Shown here piece by piece: positions 33,126 to 44,811 of a DNA stretch of 64,000 nt. Location of the stretch: assembly GCA_963514095.1 (NCBI GenBank), contig OY741268.1, forward strand, positions 22,111,924 to 22,175,923, in the 5' to 3' direction. Positions within the stretch are counted from its first letter, which is position 1. Each line of letters begins with the position of its first letter. The notes below the pieces were generated by a model. The model made no database searches, was not told the origin of the DNA, and was given only the letters and a program-made list of their open reading frames with translations. This DNA comes from Eutrigla gurnardus (lineage: Eukaryota > Chordata > Actinopteri > Perciformes > Triglidae). The translations under genes were made by a program, and so were the position numbers.

Positions 33126-35507
33126 CTCAGGAGAATCATCACAGTCCCCAAACGCCTCAGCAAAGTCTGATGGACTTTTCCTCAGAGTCTGGTCAGCAGG
33201 CAGCGTGTTGTCATTGTAAGATGACACGAACTTAAAGTCACTGGTTCTAGAGCCTGTTGTCAGGTAGGCGTCATAGTTGTAAGCGCTACGTAAAGTTCCT
33301 GTTCCGTCAACATCTGCGTAATTAGGAGGGAGATAAGCGCTGGGGATGGCCACTGCTCCATCAAACAACAGTCTGGGCTTTCTCCTGCGACAAAACCTCA
33401 CACCGAGGATGATGATGATGAAGGTCAGAAAAAAGGTGGACACCGACACCAGCGCGATGATCAGATAAGAGGTCAGCTTGGAGTTCTTCTCATCGTAAGA
33501 AATATCCTTCAGTTCTGGCACCTCAGCCAAGTTATCAGAAATCAGTAAATACATGGAACAGGTGGCAGAGAGAGAGGGCTGTCCGTTATCTTTCACTGAC
33601 ACAATGAGGTTCTGTTTCATGCTGTCAGACTCAGAAATGTCCCGCTGTGTCCTGATCTCTCCGCTGTGGAGACCGATAGTGAAAAGTCCCGGATCGGTGG
33701 ATTTGACTATATGATAGGACAGCCAGGCGTTCTGTCCGGAGTCCGCGTCCACCGCTATCACTTTGGACACCAGAGAGCCTCCGTGTGCAGCTTTGGGGAC
33801 CAGCTCGGTCATGAAGGAGTTGCCCTCCGGGGCGGGGTACAGTATCTGAGGAGAGTTGTCATTCACATCCGATATGAAGACACTGACGGTCACGTTGCTG
33901 CTGAGCGGAGGAGAACCGTTGTCTCTGGCCGTCACGTGGACTTTAAAACTCCTGAACTGTTCATAATCAAACGACCTCACAGCGTGGATCACCCCCGTGT
34001 CTCCGTTAACAGATAGATAGGAGGACACCGGGGCACCGTTCACCTCACCGGGTAACAGAGAATAAACCACGGTACCGTTTTGTCTCCAGTCGGGGTCTCG
34101 AGCACTAACGGAACATAAAGTGGAGCCAGGTTTGTTATTCTCAGTCACATATGCGCTGTAGGACTGTTCCTCAAACACAGGTGGGTTGTCGTTGATGTCT
34201 GCTACAGATAAGTGGACAGTTTTAGAGGAGGACAGAGGTGGAGAGCCCTCGTCAGTGGCAGTGATGGTAATGTTGTAATCAGACACTAGTTCACGGTCCA
34301 GTTGTCCTGTGGTCACCAGAGAATAGTAGTTTTTAATAGAAGGAACCAACTTAAAAGGGGCGTTTCCCTGAATGGAGCAGCGGACCTGTCTGTTGCGCTC
34401 AGAGTCTCTGTCCTGCACGTTAATGATGCCCACCTCTGTACCAGGTGACACGTTCTCGGGTATCGGATTGGTCAGTGATTTAAGATATACAACCGGGGCG
34501 TTGTCATTTACATCGGTGACATCTATGATTACCTTGGCATAGGAGGTTAATCCCAAACCATCTTTTGCTGTGACTCGCAATTCAAACGATGACGCCGTTT
34601 CAAAATCAACAGTGGTAGTCAATTGTATATCACCTGTCCTGTGATCTATGGTAAACATTGCCTTAATATCTTCGGAAATGTGCCCAAAACCATATGTAAC
34701 GTCTCCATTTAGTCCCTCGTCTGCATCGATGGCGCTCACTGTCAGCACGACAGTATCTAGTGGAGAGTTTTCAGGCAGACTGGCTTTGTAAACGGCCTGA
34801 CTAAAGACGGGTACATTATCATTAGCATCCAGTACAGTGACGTGAATGACTACAGTACCTGATCTCTGAGGAGAACCTCCATCCAGAGCTTTAAGAAGTA
34901 GATTGATTTCCTTTAATTTTTCGCGGTCAAGCTCTTTGTTGAGGACAAGTTCCACAGAATTAGTTCCAACGCCAAGAATGAAATTCTCATTGCTTTGGAG
35001 GTTGTACGTCTGGACTGAATACTTTCCTATATCCGCATCATGTGCTTCTTCTATTGGGAATCGAGCGCCTTTGGCCGCAGATTCACTAATATCTATATGG
35101 ATCAGATCATTATTAAATTGCGGCGAGTTATCATTTATGTCCTGGACATGCAGACTAATTCGATGCAATTCTAATGGATTCTCTAGCATGATTTCTTGTT
35201 TTAAAACGCAGGATGCTTTGTCTCCGCAAAGGCCCTCTCTGTCAATCCTCTCGATAACCGTCAGATCCCCGTTTCGGAGGTTGAAGTCACAATAACGTTT
35301 GTCGCTCCCATCGGTATCAATGCGGGCCTTTCGCGCGGATAGCCGGCTCGTTTCAAGGCCCAAGTCTTTCGCGATATTTCCGATCACGGATCCGCGTCTC
35401 ATCTCCTCCGGAAACGAATAGCTTACATCTCCATTTGCAAAACACAATGAAAAGAGCAATACGGTAACGCCGCAGCTTCGTAATGCGAGCGCAGTGGCAG
35501 CCACCAT
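33126..35507 (-). CDS. pcdhg: V10, class C protocadherin variable exon
   Basis: Complete 794-codon exon. Signal peptide MVAATALALRSCGVTVLLFS, cleaved near FANG|DVSYSF. The start at 35507 has G at -3 and G at +4 and matches V15; upstream codons in frame lead only to a GTG. EC1 has SDKRYCDFNLRNGD and the loop LCGDKASC. EC2 is shorter than in class A because the strand before KELDRE is only GVGTNSVELVLN. The start of the conserved EC4 carries DSERNRQ, found only in classes V10 and V15. The donor is GAG|GTAGGA. Its 3' flank is the most diverged version among those bearing an RE1 site. Confidence 0.96.
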
Positions 35508-36995
35508 GACGTCGATTTGAAACAGTCGACGTTTCGTAGTCAGTGTGCAGAAACACGGAAAAACAAAGAAAGAAAGGATATAAACCCAAATCAGCACAGT
35601 CCAATGCCACGTCTCTGCCTCACTGGACGATCAACTACAGCACGGTGAGTTACATTGTGCATCGAGAATAGTGGGTGGATGTCCACAGTCCAACTATTAC
35701 AGCTGGTGCATAGCGACATCGCGAGTCTCCTCTCAAAATTACATCCACTCGCAGCGAATATGTACAAGCAGTACAATTATGAAAGCAGCATGAGCAAATC
35801 CCTTTACAGCGGTAATGATATACTGCAACACCTTAGGACGTGTGAAGAGCATCAAACATAAAGGCCACGCATAAAACACCAGCATTCTTTCACAAGGGCA
35901 CCTCCTAATAAGCAAAGCTTTTTACAACACGGAAATACAAATGAACTGATCCTTTACATCCTTGTCGTCAAGTTGAGTATGACTTTTAGCTTGCATCATG
36001 GAACACATGTTTTTGTGCTTTAAATGTCTTGAAACAGTGTGCCATCAACCCACGAAAACTGATTTGTAAAATAAATTGATATTTGTATACAGTGAGAAAG
36101 ACAACAGTCTATGCCAAATTATCTAAAATACCGAAATAGAAACAAATGCCTTGTTTAAATAATGTATGGCATGACTTATGGTAATGATATTACACTGATA
36201 TCTCAATATACTGTGTAGAGAGAAACGAGGGGAGACACACAAGCTATTAAGGACAAAAAGAACAGTGTTTGAATAATTGCAGGATTCAAATCACTTTCCT
36301 CAAAAATTTTCTACATTGTTGCACAGGTTATTCAGTAAATGCAAAATTAAACAAGTTAGGCAAAGAGCTGGATTTCATTGCAAAAGGCAACTGATAATGA
36401 TTAAGAAAATCAAATATCACAAAAAACAGCAAATTAATCATTATGGTTATAATGCAGATGACCTGGGACAGTAATTAAGATGATATCATCGACAATATAC
36501 AAAGAAAAGACTCTTCAAATCTTGAGAACATGTGGTTGTATGGTAGAGAAAGAAGGAAGGAGATTTCCAACATGTATGATGGATGGTAATGGAGATACCT
36601 AACAGTAAACACCATAATATAATTTAAAAAGCATGGTTTATGTTCTATGGAAAGAGTACATCTGATAAATTTTACCCTCAATAACAACGGAGACTGAGAG
36701 AACACCAAAGAAGTTGTCAGCAATTCAACAGTTTCAACAATTAATGAGGCATATTTGACTGACTGTGTTCCCTATGGACATTGTGGCAATGACTAAACGT
36801 TTGTGAGCATTAATGACAGGAATAAATGTGCCAATTAATTAGAAATCAATATTCTCTTGATGTGTGTCCAAAAAACAAAATATCTAAGACAGGTCGAAAA
36901 AAAACAACCAAGGACCACTGTAGTGAGCACAAAATACCCAACACGTTTCACTGATTTAAGTTGGAAATGATGTGTCAAACGTTTGATGCTCTTAC
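35508..36995. other. Spacer V10-V11
   Basis: V10 promoter near 35.7 kb, then about 1.2 kb AT-rich sequence. I find no RE1 here. It is nearly identical to the V15-V16 spacer. Confidence 0.7.
35701..35726 (-). promoter_or_regulatory. CSE promoter element of V10
   Basis: Class C form agctggtgcatagcgacatc, whose minus strand has the CGCT core (GATGTCGCTATGCACC). It lies 194 bp upstream of the ATG with a gggtgg box at 35673-35678. Confidence 0.7.
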
Positions 36996-39386
36996 CTCAG
37001 GGGAAGCATCACAGTCCCCAAACGCATCAGCAAAGTCTGACGGACTTTTCCTCAGAGTCTGGTCAGCAGGCAGCGTGTTGTCATTATAAGATGACACAAA
37101 CTTAAAGTCACTGGTTCTAGAGCCTGTTGTCAGGTAGGCGTCATAGTTGTAAGCGCTGCGTAAAGTTCCTGTTCCGTCAACATCTGCGTAATTAGGAGGG
37201 AGATAAGCGCTGGGGATGGCAACTGCTCCATCAAACAACAGTCTGGGCTTTCTCCTGCGACAAAACCTCACACCGAGGATGATGATGATGAAGGTCAGAA
37301 AAAAGGTGGACACAGACACCAGCGCGATGATCAGATAAGAGGTCAGCTTGGAGTTCTTCTCATCGTAAGAAATATCCTTCAGTTCTGGCACCTCAGCCAA
37401 GTTATCAGAAATCAGTAAATACATGGAACAGGTGGCAGAGAGAGAGGGCTGTCCGTTATCTTTCACTGACACAATGAGGTTCTGTTTCATGCTGTCAGAC
37501 TCAGAAATGTCCCGCTGTGTCCTGATCTCTCCGCTGTGGAGACCGATAGTGAAAAGTCCCGGATCGGTGGATTTGACTATATGATAGGACAGCCAGGCGT
37601 TCTGTCCGGAGTCCGCGTCCACCGCTATCACTTTGGACACCAGAGAGCCTCCGTGTGCAGCTTTGGGGACCAGCTCGGTCATGAAGGAGTTGCCCTCCGG
37701 GGCGGGGTACAGTATCTGAGGAGAGTTGTCATTCACATCCGATATGAAGACACTGACGGTCACGTTGCTGCTGAGCGGAGGAGAACCGTTGTCTCTGGCC
37801 GTCACGTGGACTTTAAAACTCCTGAACTGTTCATAATCAAACGACCTCACAGCGTGGATCACCCCCGTGTCTCCGTTAACAGATAGATAGGAGGACACCG
37901 GGGCACCGTTCACCTCACCAGGTAACAGAGAATAAACCACTGTTCCGTTTTGTCTCCAGTCGGGGTCTCGAGCACTAACGGAACATAAAGTGGAGCCAGG
38001 TTTGTTATTCTCAGTCACATATGCGCTGTAGGACTGTTCCTCAAACACAGGTGGGTTGTCGTTGATGTCTGCTACAGATAAGTGAACAGTTTTAGAGGAG
38101 GACAGAGGTGGAGAGCCCTCGTCAGTGGCAGTGATGGTAATGTTGTAATCAGACACTAGTTCACGGTCCAGTTGTCCTGTGGTCACCAGAGAATAATAGT
38201 TTTTAATAGAAGGAACCAACTTAAAAGGGGCGTTTCCCTGAATGGAGCAGCGGACCTGTCCGTTAGTCTCAGAGTCTCTGTCCTGCACGTTAACGATGCC
38301 CACCTCTGTACCAGGTGACACGTTCTCAGGTATGGGATTGGTCAGTGATTTCAGATATATCACTGGGGCGTTATCATTTACATCAGTGACGTCAATCATC
38401 ACTTTGGAATCAGATGAAAGTCCATAACCGTCTTTGGCATCGATGCGCATTTCGTATTTTGAATTACTCTCAAAATCAAGTGGTCCGATGACTTTTATCT
38501 CTCCGGTTTTACTGTTCAGTGAGAAAACATGTTTAGCCCTTTCTGAGATGCGGCTAAACTCATATGTCACTTCTCCATTGATTCCCTCGTCTGCATCAGC
38601 TGCACTTACAGTGACGACTACAGTATCAAGTAAAGAGTTTTCAGGTAGAGTGGCTTTATAGATGGCTTGGTCAAAGACCGGGGCGTTATCATTAGCGTCC
38701 AACACACTCACGACTATATTGGTTGTTCCTGTTCGCTGTGGATTGCCACCATCTACGGCGATCATCATGAAATTTAAATCGTGTTCCTTTTCACGGTCTA
38801 GCTCTTTGTCTAACACCAAGTCAATGTTCTTAGATCCATCAGCATCGTCTCGAACAGATAAAACGAAATGCTCATTCTTTTGTAAACTGTATTGTTTCAC
38901 CGTATTTTGTCCGATGTCCGCGTCATGTGCTTCGTTAACGCGATATCGAGCTCCTTTGACAGCAGATTCTCCTATTTCGAGTTTAATTATATCCTTTGGA
39001 AACACGGGTGAGTTGTCGTTTACATCCTGGATGAGCAGTGCAATGCGGTGCAGCTCCAACGGGCTCTCTAGGACCAATTCGAATTTAAGCACACACGAAA
39101 CCTTGTCCGGACACAGCTCCTCTCTATTGATCCTTTCCCTTATGATGAAATTTCCTGTTTTTTGATCAATATCGCAGTAGTGCTGGTAGCTGTCCTCAGT
39201 ATCAATACGGGCTTTACGAGTGAACAACGTCCCTACTTCCAGCCCGAGGTCCTTGGCGATATTTCCAACAATGGATCCGGGTCTCATCTCCTCCGGAACA
39301 GAATAGCTGAGGTCTGCAGTGGTGATGTGGACGAAGACAACAAAGCCGCAGAAAAAACTTAAAAACGCTTTTCCTATTTGGTCCAT
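36996..39386 (-). CDS. pcdhg: V11, class D protocadherin variable exon, probably a recombinant
   Basis: Complete 797-codon exon. Signal peptide MDQIGKAFLSFFCGFVVFVH; start at 39386 has G at -3 and G at +4. EC1 has GTLFTRKARIDTED and loop LCPDKVSC; EC2 reads RDDADGSKNIDLVLD. EC1-EC3 and the 5' flank have no close counterpart in the window. In contrast the last coding bases (FGDCDASPE), donor GAG|GTAAGA and over 1 kb of 3' flank are almost identical to those of V16. This makes V11 a joined exon: its own 5' half on a V16-type 3' half and flank. Confidence 0.95.
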
Positions 39387-39550
39387 TGCTTCTCCCGAAA
39401 GAAGATACGCACACGCAAATGACGGTATAGCTGATAAAATTCCGATGTAATGATAAATTTAACAGCGCCGCTCCTACAACAATGGCAGCTCCGACTTTAA
39501 TGCTTGCGTTACTCCGTTTGCAGTGGGTGGAGATATGAACCTCCTCACAT

Positions 39551-39577
39551 CTGCGAGTGAGCAGCGACGCACTGAGT
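39551..39577 (-). promoter_or_regulatory. CSE promoter element of V11
   Basis: Class D form: gagcagcgacgcactgagt, minus-strand core GTCGCTGCTC, 165 bp upstream of the ATG, with a gggtggag box at 39525-39532. Confidence 0.65.
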
Positions 39578-39737
39578 TAGTTTGGAATATTGCAAATGAA
39601 CAACTAAGATATCTGGATACGTTACACAGTTGCTGTCATGATCAACACTGAAAGGTCTTCAGTGAACATTAGGCCGTGAAATGAGAGTATTTTACTGCGA
39701 AGAGTTGGTGTAATAGACGCATAAAGAGAAAACTCAA

Positions 39738-39758
39738 TTCAGCACCATGGACAGCGTT
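39738..39758 (+). promoter_or_regulatory. RE1/NRSE 3' of V12
   Basis: TTCAGCACCATGGACAGCG, the closest match in the window to the long RE1 consensus (GCG rather than GAG at the end). It lies about 1.19 kb from the V12 donor and only about 350 bp upstream of the V11 start, so it could serve either exon. Confidence 0.8.
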
Positions 39759-40926
39759 TAAACAGTGAGGTGTAGACACAACGCTTTCCCTCATTTTATA
39801 TTTCTGTTTTAAAGTATGAATAATGCAGACTGACCACTGAACATGAAATATAATTCTGATAGGATGTTTTACAACATTTCCAAAGTTACAACGGCAAAAA
39901 CATGCTTCAGTGTTAAACATCAGGAGGCCTACAAAAGGACTTGCATCTGATTTCCACAAGTATTCTTTATATAATAGGAGGCTATTTTATTTTCTCTGTG
40001 CATCATTCAGTGTTTAACAACAGATACTTTTAACTATGAAATCCAATAGGAATGTGTGGGGCTGTCTGAGGGGCTCAATAACTTCATTTATGAACAAGCA
40101 GTTTAGTTTTTCATCGAATAATATCTAAAACATCATCCAAACTGACAATGTCACAATTCCAACAGTCGTGTGAAATTAAATTGATGTGGGGCTGAACAAG
40201 TCATGTTTGGTCAACTTCCGTTTCACAAAACTACCACAAATACAAATGCAAACTCTGATTACTTCTACTTTAATATTTGCTGGGTTGAAATTAAAAATAA
40301 TGGCAAAAACAAAAGCATTTGGATAACCACAATATGCAGATTGTGATCACAGATTACCAACATACAGTAAAAATAGATTTGCTTATATGTAGATGGTAAG
40401 TATTCTATCATCATGTTTCAAAAAGGCCTAAAAATCACATCTTTTAATAAAAAACTAAATGCATGCTGCACGCATTGCGTCAACGACTATATATGATTGT
40501 GCAGTAGGATACACACTAAATTAGACATTCATAGACAGGAAATGCTCCTAGATGCACAGGAGTCAATTGTCCTGCAAAGTATTATAAATACCTGGACGGT
40601 AAGATTTATTACAAAATCATATGAACCAGAGTTTGTAAAGAGCCGGTGTTAAATAATACTCAAACATTGCATTGTCACAACAAAGCAATGGTTTCAGGTT
40701 ATATTGTTGGAAAAAAATACAAAAGAAAACAAGAGGAATGGTGATCCTTTTCATGTCATGTCCTAGATATGCTCATGCCAAAACAAATACCACATAGCAA
40801 GGGCATATGACTGCTTGAGACCTAACAGATCACAAGATCCTTATATACAAGACAAATTATAGTACATGACAACTGGAAGGCCACAAGCAAAGTTAAATGT
40901 TAGATCCAGAATTGTTTGAGGCCTAC

Positions 40927-43314
40927 CTCTGGGGACTCATCTGGGTCACCAAACGCATCAGCAAAGTCAGATGGACTTTTCCTCAGAGTCTGGTCAGCAG
41001 GCAGCGTGTTGTCATTGTAAGATGACACGAACTTAAAGTCACTGGTTCTAGAGCCTGTTGTCAGGTAGGCGTCATAGTTGTAAGCGCTGCGTAAAGTTCC
41101 TGTTCCGTCAACATCTGCGTAATTAGGAGGGAGATAAGCGCTGGGGATGGCAACTGCTCCATCAAACAACAGTCTGGGCTTTCTCCTGCGACAAAACCTC
41201 ACACCGAGGATGATGATGATGAAGGTCAGAAAAAAGGTGGACACAGACACCAGCGCGATGATCAGATAAGAGGTCAGCTTGGAGTTCTTCTCATCGTAAG
41301 AAATATCCTTCAGTTCTGGCACCTCAGCCAAGTTATCAGAAATCAGTAAATACATGGAACAGGTGGCAGAGAGAGAGGGCTGTCCGTTATCTTTCACTGA
41401 CACAATGAGGTTCTGTTTCATGCTGTCAGACTCAGAAATGTCCCGCTGTGTCCTGATCTCTCCGCTGTGGAGACCGATAGTGAAAAGTCCCGGATCGGTG
41501 GATTTGACTATATGATAGGACAGCCAGGCGTTCTGTCCGGAGTCCGCGTCCACCGCTATCACTTTGGACACCAGAGAGCCTCCGTGTGCAGCTTTGGGGA
41601 CCAGCTCGGTCATGAAGGAGTTGCCCTCCGGGGCGGGGTACAGTATCTGAGGAGATTTGTCATTCACATCCGATATGAAGACACTGACGGTCACGTTGCT
41701 GCTGAGCGGAGGAGAACCGTTGTCTCTGGCCGTCACGTGGACTTTAAAACTCCTGAACTGTTCATAATCAAACGACCTCACAGCGTGGATCACCCCCGTG
41801 TCTCCGTTAACAGATAGATAGGAGGACACCGGGGCACCGTTCACCTCACCAGGTAACAGAGAATAAACCACTGTACCGTTTTGTCTCCAGTCGGGGTCTC
41901 GAGCACTAACGGAACATAAAGTGGAGCCAGGTTTGTTATTCTCAGTCACATATGCGCTGTAGGACTGTTCCTCAAACACAGGTGGGTTGTCGTTGATGTC
42001 TGCTACAGATAAGTGAACAGTTTTAGAGATGGACAGAGGTGGAGAGCCCTCGTCAGTGGCAGTGATGGTAATGTTGTAATCAGACACTAGTTCACGGTCC
42101 AGTTGTCCTGTGGTCACCAGAGAATAATAGTTTTTAATAGAAGGAACCAATTTAAAAGGGGCGTGTCCCTGAATGGAGCAGCGGACCTGTCCGTTAGTCT
42201 CAGAGTCTCTGTCCTGCACGTTAATGATGCCTACCTCTGTACCAGGTGACACGTTCTCTGGTATGGGATTGGTTAGTGATTTAAGATATACAACCGGTGC
42301 GTTGTCATTTGTATCCGTAATTTCAATTATTAACGTCGCATATGACGCTAATCCAAGGCCATCTTTTGCGCTAATCTGAATTTCATATGACGATTCTTTT
42401 TCATAATCAATAGATTCAGCTACTTTAACTTCTCCAGTTTGGGGGTTTAGAGAGAAAACTTGGTTTTCATCGGATACATGATCAAATCCATAAGTAACTT
42501 CACCGTACATCCCCTCGTCTGCATCAGTAGCACTCACTGTGATCACCAACGTATCCAGAGGAGAGTTTTCAGGCAGACTGGCTTTATAAAGGGTCTGGCT
42601 AAACACTGGTACATTATCATTAGCATCCAGTACAGTGACGTGGATGACTACAGTGCCTGATCTCCGAGGAGAGCCTCCATCGAATGCGGTAAGCAATAAC
42701 ATTATCTCTTTTTTGTCTTCTCTGTCCAACTCTTTGTCTAAGATTAATTCACCATATTTGCGTCCACCGCCTTTCGTCTTCACATTTAGTTTAAAATGAT
42801 CATTCTGCTGGAGTGAATAGCCCTGAACAGCATTCTCCCCGATGTCTCCATCGTGCGCTTCATCCAAGAGAAAGCCTGCACCCTTCACTGCTGATTCCTG
42901 AATTTCTATTTTGAGTGACTCCTCTTTAAACTGCGGTGAATTATCATTAATATCTTGAACGCGGATACTAATACGATGAAGCTCTAATGGGTTCTCCAGT
43001 ACGAGTTCCTGTTTGAGAACACACGATGCCTTTTTCCCACAAAGCCCTTCTCGGTCAATCCTTTCTTGTACGATCAAGTCTCCGGTGTTGAGATTTACAC
43101 CGCAGTACTTAACACCAGTGTCCTCGGTATCGATACGAGCCTTGCGAGCAGACAATCTCCCCAAATCAAGTCCCAGATCCTTGGCGATATTTCCAATAAT
43201 AGATCCTCGTTTCATCTCCTCCGGGATGGAGTAGCTCAGGTCTCCATAGACGGGGTGAAAAACAAGAGAAATAAAAGCAAGGCCCGAGATCAGCGCAAAC
43301 CTGCTGTAGTCCAT
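40927..43314 (-). CDS. pcdhg: V12, class B' protocadherin variable exon with altered EC5 calcium linker
   Basis: Complete 796-codon exon, duplicate of V7 with the same start context. The EC5/EC6 linker reads DVNDKSP instead of DVNDNSP, changing a calcium-coordinating asparagine kept in every other copy here. It also has SISKTVHL (I for S) in EC4 and GHAPFK (H for N), the latter shared only with neighbour V13. The EC2/EC3 junction reads DNVPVFSQTLYK as in V6. The cytoplasmic end is GDPDESPE with donor GAG|GTAGGC, and the 3' flank is unlike that of V7. Confidence 0.95.
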
Positions 43315-43514
43315 TTTTACTGCGAGAAAAACCACATACACACTACTATAGGTAAAAATTATATCACTGAAAAATTCCTGATTTCTTCCAAACTACAAAA
43401 TTCGTCAGATTGCTGCCCTACACGAAGCAGTTTGTGCTAACTGCAGAACAACAGGAGAGTCAGGCTTTGCATTTGTCGAGGCAGGAGGGTGGAGGTTGAC
43501 CGTTCCTTCTCGTT

Positions 43515-43540
43515 TGCTGGTACACACTGACACCATGAGT
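43515..43540 (-). promoter_or_regulatory. CSE promoter element of V12
   Basis: Identical to the V7 element and at the same distance (201 bp). Confidence 0.65.
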
Positions 43541-44485
43541 GTTAGTTTAGGTATGACAACAAAAAGTAGGATTTTTCTCTTTGCCTATTAAGGAGATAGA
43601 CAGGAATAATGACTCTAACATATCACAAAAATGTGCTTGATTATTTTAGGATAATCTTCAAACTAATATTTATTAAGGATATTATGAAATTGGACATTTT
43701 ATGATCAATGAAAATTATAAACATGAACATATTGTAACGCTCTCTCTCAGTAAGAATCTACATTTCCGAAGAACTATGACATGAAAATAAAAAATAAAGT
43801 GCTATAGCTGTTTTCCATATCATACTTTTAAATTGCACTCATGGACTTGCATAGTACTGCTGCATGCAGTGTGCATTTAATTGGAACATACTACTTCCAC
43901 ATAGCGTGGAACCTTACACTTTGACCGTCTTGCTCCTATATTTGCTGAGCAAAGGATTGTGGGTAAGAAAGCACGGACAACAATATACTGTATATGGTAT
44001 CTACAAAGGACAAAGGGCATTAATATGAAATTGCATCAAAAAGAAAACAACAAAAACGTGAGTCTAACTGCTATGAAAGGCTGAAACTTAATGTGAAATA
44101 ATTAATGTCATATTATTTCTGGTGAGGATGCATTCTTCACAAACACTATCCTCAATTGTATCACATACGGAAAACCAATTGAGAAAAGCAAGACTGCACT
44201 AGCAAACTTGAATAAATACAAAGGCTAAATGTTAACTCATCCTTACTGCTCCAATATCAAGTCCCATTATCTGTTTAAAGTTATACACAACTAGTGCGGA
44301 TACATGCAAAAGAGGCATTTTCTGGGATTAAAGCAGCAAAGCATTCATTCAAGAGAAATATCAAAATCTTGGCGAAATATGTAAAAAAAAATTACTGAAA
44401 GACAATTCAGCAAATAGGCATATGACAACAATGCAAGACTCAGAGGTAAACTATCACTTAAAATGCATCATAGTATCAAACAGGG

Positions 44486-44506
44486 TTCAGCACCAAGGAC
44501 AGAGGA
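44486..44506 (+). promoter_or_regulatory. RE1/NRSE 3' of V13
   Basis: TTCAGCACCAAGGACAGAG, about 325 bp from the V13 donor; duplicate of the V8 site. Confidence 0.8.
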
Positions 44507-44811
44507 GTCAGCTTGTTATTCAAACAGGTTACCCTCATTGGAAGATAAATAGAGCATCCATGCTTCAACATAGATAAAAGGACTGAAAGAAACTAAGAAA
44601 TTATTGAAAAACATTCCAGAAGTAACAGTATGGACATATTAAATGATAGTGTGTGTGCTTAAGTTAACGGTGTTTGTCTGTGTTTGAGTGTGTAGGGTGA
44701 GATGGTTGGATGAGAGCTAGTAAAGCTGCACAGGAAAACTTCCTTTGAGAAATGAGTGGCTTCAAAATGTTGGCTTGGTTTATTACAAGTTAAGTAGGAA
44801 TGTCACCCTAC

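Larger units (their letters stand above)
21899..38357. repeat. Segmental duplication unit II, copy 1 (B'-A-A-C-3' part of D)
   Basis: Contains V7, V8, V9, V10, the V10-V11 spacer and the 3' half of V11. Starts are offset 19,025-19,054 bp from copy 2 for V7, V8 and V9, and 18,544 bp for V10, because the V9-V10 spacer is about 500 bp longer. Both ends fall inside uniform exon 3' halves, so exact limits cannot be read. Confidence 0.78.
39387..40926. other. Spacer V11-V12
   Basis: Unique sequence with V11 promoter and an RE1 at 39738; about 1.1 kb beyond it holds nothing recognisable. Confidence 0.65.
43315..44811. other. Spacer V12-V13
   Basis: Duplicate of the V7-V8 spacer with small indels. 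V12 promoter and V13 RE1. Confidence 0.7.

Noticed and set aside
35655..35861. Plus-strand 68-codon frame repeated at 54199-54405
   Set aside because: Identical because the V10 and V15 promoter regions are duplicated; it runs through the CSE element and resembles no protein.
36277..36474. Plus-strand 65-codon frame, similar to 54813-55016
   Set aside because: Its first part changes between the two copies through an indel, and composition is that of AT-rich spacer.
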